11,496 bases of DNA from assembly GCA_937916365.1 (NCBI GenBank), contig CALFSY010000208.1, forward strand, positions 1 to 11,496, read 5' to 3'. This document shows, one piece after another, positions 6,241 to 11,496 of the stretch. The stretch comes from an uncultured Jannaschia sp. GTDB lineage: Bacteria > Pseudomonadota > Alphaproteobacteria > Rhodobacterales > Rhodobacteraceae. The notes under the pieces were generated by a model. It made no database searches. It had not been told where the DNA came from and saw nothing but the letters and a program-made list of their open reading frames with translations. Both the position numbers and the translations under genes were made by a program. Positions within the stretch are counted from its first letter, which is position 1, and every line of letters starts with the position of its first letter.

Positions 6241-7701
6241 ATGCCGCTGCTTTGGGTGCTTTTTATTATTTTTGCGCTGGGTGCCATTGGATATATTGCC
6301 GGTCGCTGGAAAGCGGTTTCGAGCGCGGGCGGCAATTCGCGCATTTTACATTCTCTGCCGGGGTATTATGGAACAAATGTTACGATTATAACGATTGTTC
6401 CCGCGCTTTTGGTCATGGCGGTGTGGATGATCGTTCAACCGGCCATTATAGAAACCCGCGTTGCAGGGATGATCCCGCAGACGACGATTGACACGTATAC
6501 CTCGCGCGATCTTGCCGTATCCGATGTGCGCCGCGTTGCCACAGGGCTGGATATGGCCATCGAACGCGGAATCCTGTCCGAAGATCAATCCCGCCGCATC
6601 CGAACCGAATTTACCAACGTGCGCAACAGATTAGGCGATGTGGGCGTCGCATTGGGCAGCGAGGTTACGCCCGAGGTGTTAAGTGCCGCGCAACGATACC
6701 GTGAGTTGAATAGAATCGGAAACACGCTGCTTACGTTGGTTGTGCTTAGTTTGTCCGTGATCGGTTTTGCGTATGGGTATATGCGCACGCATCACAAATT
6801 TCGCGCCCGCAATGTGGTAGAAATATCTATTTTGGCCATTTTGATGTTGGCCTCTACGATTGCGATTATGACGACAGTTGGGATCGTATTGTCGATGTTA
6901 TGGGATAGTTGGAATTTTTTTCAACTATATCCGTGGCAACAATTTTTCTTTGGTCTGGAATGGCGGCCCAGTTTTGAAGGCGGGTCTGATTTGGGGTTAA
7001 TCCCGCTTTTGTGGGGAACGCTTTATATCTCTTTAATTGCGCTTTTGGTGGCGGTGCCGATTGGTTTGTTTGCCGCAATATATATGGCGGAATATGCCTC
7101 AAAACAAATTCGATCGGTGGCAAAACCGCTTATCGAAATTTTGGCGGGTATTCCAACCATCGTTTATGGACTATTTGCTCTTATCACAGTTGGACCATTA
7201 TTGCGCGATTACCTTGCAGAACCGTTAGGGTTGGGCACATCGTCGTCTTCGGTTATGACGGCGGGAATTGTGATGGGCATTATGTTAATCCCATTCGTAT
7301 CGTCGTTGTCTGATGACATCATCAATGCGGTGCCACAAAGTTTGCGCGACGGGTCTTATGGACTTGGCGCGACGCAATCAGAAACAGTCAAACAAGTGAT
7401 TTTACCCGCCGCATTACCCGGGATCGTAGGCGCGATTTTATTGGCGGCCTCGCGCGCGATTGGTGAAACCATGATCGTGGTTTTAGGGGCAGGGGCGGCG
7501 GGGCGCATTGATTTGAACCCGTTTGAAGCGATGACAACCGTAACAGTTAAAATCGTGGGCCAGTTGACCGGCGACACAGATTTTTCCAGCCCAGAGGCAT
7601 TGGTGGCATTTGCCTTGGGATTAACATTATTTGTAATGACGCTGGGCCTGAATGTTTTGGCGCTTTATATCGTCCGAAAATACCGGGAACAATACGAATG
7701 A
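6241..7701 (+). CDS. pstC: Phosphate ABC transporter permease PstC
   Basis: This inner-membrane permease forms the phosphate channel with PstA. The 486 residues are far longer than the E. coli protein of about 319. The permease core (about 250-480) has hydrophobic segments near 254-282, 298-318, 336-356, 390-413 and 452-476. The cytoplasmic coupling loop YGLGATQSETVKQVILPAA at 373-391 is where PstB docks. Ahead of the core lie hydrophobic segments near 3-19, 44-66, 160-180 and 194-218. Between the second and third is a soluble stretch of about 90 residues, probably periplasmic. Such an N-terminal extension is known in alphaproteobacterial PstC; its function is not known to me. The ATG follows a weak GGGA at 6229-6232. 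The stop overlaps the pstA start as ATGA, so translation of the two permeases is coupled. Confidence 0.95.
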   Translation: MPLLWVLFIIFALGAIGYIAGRWKAVSSAGGNSRILHSLPGYYGTNVTIITIVPALLVMAVWMIVQPAIIETRVAGMIPQTTIDTYTSRDLAVSDVRRVATGLDMAIERGILSEDQSRRIRTEFTNVRNRLGDVGVALGSEVTPEVLSAAQRYRELNRIGNTLLTLVVLSLSVIGFAYGYMRTHHKFRARNVVEISILAILMLASTIAIMTTVGIVLSMLWDSWNFFQLYPWQQFFFGLEWRPSFEGGSDLGLIPLLWGTLYISLIALLVAVPIGLFAAIYMAEYASKQIRSVAKPLIEILAGIPTIVYGLFALITVGPLLRDYLAEPLGLGTSSSSVMTAGIVMGIMLIPFVSSLSDDIINAVPQSLRDGSYGLGATQSETVKQVILPAALPGIVGAILLAASRAIGETMIVVLGAGAAGRIDLNPFEAMTTVTVKIVGQLTGDTDFSSPEALVAFALGLTLFVMTLGLNVLALYIVRKYREQYE

Positions 7702-9044
7702 CTGATTCAACACCAAACGCCATCCCTGCGCGTTCCAAAAGTTCTTTGTTAAAACTCGACGCCCGAACAACCCGGCGCAATCGTGCCGAGGCGCGTTTTC
7801 GTGTGTATGGCTTAGCGGCAATAACAATCGGTATTTTAGCGCTTATTCTCTTGTTAATTTCGATTTTTTCCAACGGGCTTAGCGCCTTTCGCCAAACATA
7901 TGTGACCTTTCCCATCATACTTGCCGAGGATCGCCTTGACCCAACTGGCAACCGCGATCCGCAAGAAATGGCACAGGTTACAACCTTTGGGTATATGCCA
8001 TTGATGGCCCAGGCCTTTATTGATCATGTCGCATCGTTTGGGATCGAACATTCCCTTGGGCCGCGCGATATGGCGGCAATGCTGTCTGACGAGGCGCCCG
8101 GGCAACTCCGGCAAATGGTATTGGAAAACCCTAGTCTTGTAGGCGAAGAAATAGAAATCAGATTGTTGGTAGGGGGACGTATTGATGGATATTTCAAAGG
8201 GCGCGTCACATTAGAAAGCGCCGAACGCGATGTAAATGTCACCCCCGAACAATTAATTTTAGCGCAAGATTTGGCCGAAATAGGGATGATTGAAACAAGA
8301 TTTAATTGGGATTTTATTACAAAACCCGATGCGTCCGGTCAACGCCCCGAGGCAGCGGGCCTGGGCGTTGCCATTATCGGATCGTTTTACATGATGCTGG
8401 TGGTTTTGGTCCTGGCACTGCCCATTGGTGTGGCGGCTTCAATTTATCTGGAGGAATTTGCCCCTAAAAACCGCCTAACCGATTTGATTGAGGTGAACAT
8501 TTCCAATCTTGCGGCCGTGCCATCGATAGTATTTGGAATACTTGGTTTGGCTATTTTTATCAACTTTGCAGGGTTACCACAATCGGCACCGATTGTGGGT
8601 GGATTGGTTTTAACGTTGATGACATTGCCCACGATTATCATCGCCACGCGCGCCTCATTGCGCGCTGTTCCGCCCTCTATCCGGCAAGCCGCGCTTGGCC
8701 TTGGGGCCTCCAAAATGCAATCGGTATTTCATCATGTGCTTCCACTTGCGGCACCGGGGATTTTAACCGGCACAATTATCGGTCTTGCGCAGGCGTTAGG
8801 CGAAACGGCGCCGTTACTTTTGATTGGTATGGTTGCCTTTGTTCGCGAATACCCATCAGCCCCACCGGAAGGTTTTTTTGATCCAGCCTCGGCATTACCT
8901 GTTCAGGTTTTTAATTGGACACAACGATCGGATCCTGCCTTTGTTGAACGGGCCTCTGGTGCAATTATTATTCTACTTATATTTTTGATTTTTATGAATG
9001 CCATGGCCATTTTGCTACGCCGTCGGTTTGAACGCCGTTGGTAA
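7698..9044 (+). CDS. pstA: Phosphate ABC transporter permease PstA (with DUF3333-like N-terminal domain)
   Basis: This second channel subunit pairs with PstC. The protein has 448 residues against about 296 in E. coli. After a basic cytoplasmic start, one membrane segment at about 38-58 leads into a soluble stretch of roughly 150 residues (about 65-210), matching the DUF3333-type extension known in alphaproteobacterial PstA. The transport core then shows hydrophobic segments near 220-250, 268-290, 296-316, 352-380 and 420-440. The PstB-docking loop LGLGASKMQSVFHHVLPLAA lies at 333-352. The start codon overlaps the pstC stop by four bases. pstB begins 19 bp after the stop. The added domain faces the periplasm by simple topology, the same side as the extra stretch in PstC, so the two may touch each other or PstS; this is inference. 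Confidence 0.95.
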   Translation: MTDSTPNAIPARSKSSLLKLDARTTRRNRAEARFRVYGLAAITIGILALILLLISIFSNGLSAFRQTYVTFPIILAEDRLDPTGNRDPQEMAQVTTFGYMPLMAQAFIDHVASFGIEHSLGPRDMAAMLSDEAPGQLRQMVLENPSLVGEEIEIRLLVGGRIDGYFKGRVTLESAERDVNVTPEQLILAQDLAEIGMIETRFNWDFITKPDASGQRPEAAGLGVAIIGSFYMMLVVLVLALPIGVAASIYLEEFAPKNRLTDLIEVNISNLAAVPSIVFGILGLAIFINFAGLPQSAPIVGGLVLTLMTLPTIIIATRASLRAVPPSIRQAALGLGASKMQSVFHHVLPLAAPGILTGTIIGLAQALGETAPLLLIGMVAFVREYPSAPPEGFFDPASALPVQVFNWTQRSDPAFVERASGAIIILLIFLIFMNAMAILLRRRFERRW

Positions 9045-9063
9045 CTTCGATGGAGACAATAAA

Positions 9064-9861
9064 ATGAATGATATGCGAGTGATCGAACGCGATGCACAAA
9101 TGCAGGACATAAAAATTCAAGCGCGCGCTGTGCAAGTGTATTATGCCACAACACACGCGATTAAAGACGTTAATGTTGATATCGAGGATAAGACGGTTAC
9201 GGCCTTTATCGGCCCATCGGGATGCGGGAAATCAACCTTTCTGCGATGCCTTAATCGCATGAATGATACGATTGAGACCGCCCGCGTAGAGGGCGAAATT
9301 AAAATAGATGATGAAGACATCTATGACCCACAGGTTGATCCGGTGCAACTGCGTGCCAAGGTGGGGATGGTGTTTCAAAAACCAAATCCATTTCCAAAAT
9401 CGATCTATGAAAATGTCGCTTATGGCCCGCGTATCCATGGTTTAGCGACATCAAAGGCCGAGCTGAACGATATTGTTGAAAAATCCCTACGTCGTGCGGC
9501 CCTTTGGGATGAGGTGAAAGATCGGTTGCCCGCGCCCGGAACGGGTCTGTCGGGTGGGCAACAACAACGTCTGTGCATTGCCCGGGCCATCGCCACCAAT
9601 CCAGAGGTTTTGTTGATGGATGAACCGGCCTCGGCGCTTGACCCTATTGCAACAGCACAAATTGAGGAATTAATTGATGAGCTGCGAACCAACTATTCGG
9701 TTGTGATCGTAACCCATTCAATGCAACAAGCCGCCCGCGTTAGCCAGAAAACAGCCTTTTTTCATCTTGGCGAATTGGTTGAATTTGGCGAAACCGGTAA
9801 AATTTTCACCAATCCAAATGATAATCGAACCGAAAGCTATATCACAGGGCGCTTTGGCTAA
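9064..9861 (+). CDS. pstB: Phosphate ABC transporter ATP-binding protein PstB
   Basis: This cytoplasmic ATPase drives phosphate import through PstCA. The 265 residues contain the full set of ABC motifs: Walker A GPSGCGKST at 50-58, Q-loop QKPNPFP at 105-111, signature LSGGQQQR at 162-169, Walker B VLLMDEP at 182-188 with catalytic Glu187, D-loop SALD at 190-193 and the switch His218 in THSMQQAARVS. FQKPNPFPKSIYENVAYGPR is a PstB hallmark that separates it from other ABC ATPases. The frame stays open upstream to an ATG at 8998 inside pstA, but the start at 9064 is preferred: GGAGA at 9052-9056 lies 7 nt before it and the length then equals normal PstB proteins. phoU follows after 34 bp. Confidence 0.97.
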   Translation: MNDMRVIERDAQMQDIKIQARAVQVYYATTHAIKDVNVDIEDKTVTAFIGPSGCGKSTFLRCLNRMNDTIETARVEGEIKIDDEDIYDPQVDPVQLRAKVGMVFQKPNPFPKSIYENVAYGPRIHGLATSKAELNDIVEKSLRRAALWDEVKDRLPAPGTGLSGGQQQRLCIARAIATNPEVLLMDEPASALDPIATAQIEELIDELRTNYSVVIVTHSMQQAARVSQKTAFFHLGELVEFGETGKIFTNPNDNRTESYITGRFG

Positions 9862-9895
9862 TCTTTACTTTCATTAAAAGAGCAGGGGGCACATC

Positions 9896-10609
9896 ATGTC
9901 TAGCTCACAACATATTGTATCATCGTTTGACCGCGATTTAGAGGCGATCCAAGCCAACATTATGCGCATGGGCGGCCTAGTCGAAGATGCGATCTCAAAA
10001 TCTACACTTGCGATAGATACACGCGATCTTGAACTCGCACGCGCTGTGCGCGATGCCGATAAGGCCATTGATAAATTAGAACAGCATGTAAATGAAGAAG
10101 GCGCGCGCATTCTTGCCCTGCGCCAACCGTCGGCACGGGATTTGCGGATGGTGTTAAGTGTGTTCCGAATTGCGACAAATCTTGAACGCATCGGCGATTA
10201 TGCCAAAAATATTTCCAAACGTGTCGAAGCGATCGTGGGCCATTTACCGTTAGAAATGGTATCGGCCGTTGCCTCTATGCGCCGTATGGCGCGGCAGGTG
10301 GAATTGATGCTAAAAGATGCCTTAGACGCATATATACAACAAGATGTAAACCTTGCCAGGGACGTGCGATACCGCGATAGGGTAGTGGATCAGATGTATT
10401 CGGCGTTATTTCGGGAATATCTGACCTTTATGATGGAAGATCAAAGTCATATAACACCCTGTATGCATTTACATTTTATGGCCAAAAACATCGAACGCAT
10501 GGGCGATCATGTTACATCAATCGCTGAACAAGTGATCTATTTAGTGACTGGTGAATTGCCGGAAGATGAGCGTCCGAAGGAAGACAATACCTTCCACGAG
10601 GTGCCGTAA
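9896..10609 (+). CDS. phoU: Phosphate signalling protein PhoU
   Basis: PhoU is a peripheral cytoplasmic protein that keeps PhoR in its inhibitory state when the Pst transporter is active and limits phosphate uptake. The 237 residues form the two-repeat all-helical PhoU fold. Each repeat ends in a metal-binding helix with the signature ER-[IM]-GD: ERIGDYAKNI at 97-106 and ERMGDHVTSI at 200-209. The polar tail after about 218 is rich in Glu, Asp and Lys. The ATG follows AGGGGG at 9884-9889, a good ribosome binding site. Its place between pstB and phoB is usual. With a kinase that has no membrane anchor, PhoU is a likely bridge between the membrane-bound transporter and PhoR, but that is inference. 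Confidence 0.97.
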   Translation: MSSSQHIVSSFDRDLEAIQANIMRMGGLVEDAISKSTLAIDTRDLELARAVRDADKAIDKLEQHVNEEGARILALRQPSARDLRMVLSVFRIATNLERIGDYAKNISKRVEAIVGHLPLEMVSAVASMRRMARQVELMLKDALDAYIQQDVNLARDVRYRDRVVDQMYSALFREYLTFMMEDQSHITPCMHLHFMAKNIERMGDHVTSIAEQVIYLVTGELPEDERPKEDNTFHEVP

Positions 10610-10644
10610 ATAACGCGCAAATGGCACATGATGGAAATAGCGCG

Positions 10645-11337
10645 ATGATTGATCAACCCCTTGTTCTTGTTGTTGAAGATGAACCTGCGCAACGTGAGGT
10701 CTTGGCGTATAATATCAAAGCGGGCGGATTCAAAGTTATCACAGCCGAAACAGGGGACGAAGCACTAAATTTGGTGCGTGAAATTGTGCCGGACATTATC
10801 ATCCTAGATTGGATGTTGCCGCGTGTATCGGGGATCGAAGTGTGTCGTCAGTTAAAAATGACAAACGACACAGCCCGTATTCCAATTATCCTATTGTCTG
10901 CCAAATCCGAAGAAATGGATCGCGTGCGCGGTTTGGAAACAGGGGCGGATGATTATATCACCAAACCCTATTCGTTGGTAGAACTCTTGGCCCGATTGCG
11001 TGCACAACTGCGCCGCATTCGCCCTGCATCAGTGAATGAACAAATTGAATATAATGATATTACAATCAACATAACCGAACATCGGGTATTCCGTGCGGGG
11101 GAGCCTTTGAAATTAGGTCCTACTGAATTTCGATTACTAACCGCATTGATGGAACGTCCTGGTCGTGTATGGAGCCGTGAACAACTTCTTGATCGTGTTT
11201 GGGGCCGCGATATTTACGTTGATAGCCGGACAGTTGACGTTCATGTCGGCAGGTTACGCAAAGCACTAAATCCAGGTGGCATCGAAGATAAAAATTTAAT
11301 CAGAACCGTGCGCGGGGCAGGATACGCCCTTGAGTAA
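10645..11337 (+). CDS. phoB: Phosphate regulon response regulator PhoB
   Basis: PhoB is an OmpR-type transcription factor activated by PhoR; phosphorylated PhoB binds Pho boxes and recruits sigma70 RNA polymerase. With the start at 10645 the protein has 230 residues, close to the 229 of E. coli. The receiver domain (about 5-122) shows the acidic pair Glu11-Asp12, phosphoacceptor Asp55 in LDWMLP, Ser85 and Lys107 in TKPYS. The winged-helix DNA-binding domain (about 130-228) has the recognition helix in SRTVDVHVGRLRKAL at 194-208. An in-frame ATG at 10621, 12 bp after phoU, would add eight poorly conserved residues. It has no ribosome binding site, whereas GGAAA at 10632-10636 precedes 10645, so the later start is preferred with moderate confidence. 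It is the last gene of the operon and is expected to raise its own expression through the Pho box. Confidence 0.95.
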   Translation: MIDQPLVLVVEDEPAQREVLAYNIKAGGFKVITAETGDEALNLVREIVPDIIILDWMLPRVSGIEVCRQLKMTNDTARIPIILLSAKSEEMDRVRGLETGADDYITKPYSLVELLARLRAQLRRIRPASVNEQIEYNDITINITEHRVFRAGEPLKLGPTEFRLLTALMERPGRVWSREQLLDRVWGRDIYVDSRTVDVHVGRLRKALNPGGIEDKNLIRTVRGAGYALE

Positions 11338-11358
11338 ATAAATAATATATCGAGCTTT

Positions 11359-11393
11359 ATAATTGATATCAATTATCCGTTAATGCCTATTAT
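11359..11393 (+). promoter_or_regulatory. Perfect 18-bp palindrome overlapping a possible promoter
   Basis: ATAATTGATATCAATTAT at 11359-11376 is a perfect 9+9 palindrome. It contains TTGATA at 11363-11368 (5 of 6 matches to the -35 consensus), and TATTAT at 11388-11393 (5 of 6 to -10) follows after a rather long 19-bp spacer. The arrangement suggests an operator for a dimeric regulator placed on the -35 of the gene starting at 11431. The centre resembles Fur-type boxes but is not a clean match. As RNA it could form a 7-bp AT-only-plus-one-GC stem without a T-run, so it is a poor terminator for phoB. Confidence 0.45.
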
Positions 11394-11430
11394 GTTAAAT
11401 AAGTCATATCTAAAAATTAAAGGATATACT

Positions 11431-11496
11431 ATGTCTGATCCCTGGCTTAAATCTCGTGAAGCTGGTATTTTGCGTAAGGTTCATCCTGAACTGCAA
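11431..11496 (+). CDS. Unidentified protein, N-terminal end only (partial)
   Basis: An ATG at 11431 preceded by the good ribosome binding site AAAGGA (11419-11424, 6 nt spacing) opens a frame of 22 codons that runs off the window: MSDPWLKSREAGI then LRKVHPELQ. The ribosome binding site, the possible promoter at 11363-11393 and the absence of a stop support a real gene start. I do not recognise it. The LRKVHPELQ stretch faintly recalls the start of M15-type peptidases and endolysins (a 'VHPDLV' stretch), but this is too short to assign. It has no signal peptide. Its codons favour T in the third position (TCT, CGT, GCT, GGT, GTT, CCT) more than the genes before it, which may point to higher expression or a different origin. 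Confidence 0.6.
   Translation, partial: MSDPWLKSREAGILRKVHPELQ

Noticed and set aside
8998..9063. Upstream start for pstB inside pstA
   Set aside because: It would add 22 residues unlike PstB and has no ribosome binding site, while GGAGA at 9052-9056 points to the ATG at 9064.
10621..10644. Upstream ATG for phoB
   Set aside because: There is no ribosome binding site before it and the eight extra residues precede the normal PhoB start; kept only as an alternative.
11359..11376. Canonical Fur box
   Set aside because: The palindrome shares the AT-rich look of Fur sites but does not match the classical hexamer pattern well enough to name the regulator.
1..11496. CRISPR, transposons, integrase sites, tRNA or rRNA genes, or a new defence or biosynthetic system
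   Set aside because: I found no regularly spaced long repeats, transposase motifs, cloverleaf-like tRNA or rRNA sequence; the genes seen belong to known housekeeping and phosphate-response families.

Overview
The window reads as chromosomal DNA of an alphaproteobacterium, most likely a Rhodobacterales (Roseobacter-type) lineage with unusually moderate GC. This rests on three things seen here. The gene order rpmA-obgE-proB-proA is typical of that order. PstC and PstA carry the long N-terminal extensions known from alphaproteobacterial phosphate permeases. The block phoR-pstSCAB-phoU-phoB is the usual alphaproteobacterial Pho arrangement. The taxonomic call is an inference from order and protein style, not from a search.

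Layout: all genes are on the + strand. Positions 1-48 are the last codons of ribosomal protein L27 (rpmA). Positions 49-345 hold no recognisable gene. Next come obgE (ribosome-associated GTPase) and proB and proA (first two steps of proline synthesis). obgE and proB overlap by 13 bp, and proA follows after 38 bp. A 70-bp gap separates proA from phoR, a PAS-histidine kinase without any membrane segment. Between phoR and pstS lies a clear Pho box of three 11-bp repeats, followed by an mRNA leader with small hairpins. pstS, pstC, pstA, pstB, phoU and phoB follow in one direction with short gaps or overlaps. The one larger gap, pstS-pstC, holds a strong 13-bp hairpin without a T-run. After phoB a 93-bp AT-rich spacer contains a perfect 18-bp palindrome that overlaps a possible promoter. 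It leads into the start of an unidentified gene cut off by the window edge.

How the genes work together: PstS binds phosphate in the periplasm, PstC/PstA form the channel and PstB powers import. PhoU links transporter state to the kinase PhoR, which phosphorylates PhoB. PhoB-P should bind the Pho box at 4978-5006 and raise pstSCAB-phoU-phoB expression, so phoB lies inside the loop it controls while phoR lies upstream of the box.

I did not find a new biological system here. The window is mostly well-known housekeeping and phosphate-starvation genes. The points worth a second look are regulatory and structural: the triple Pho box, the pstS-pstC hairpin, the palindrome-promoter after phoB, the soluble PhoR, and the paired N-terminal extensions of PstC and PstA.
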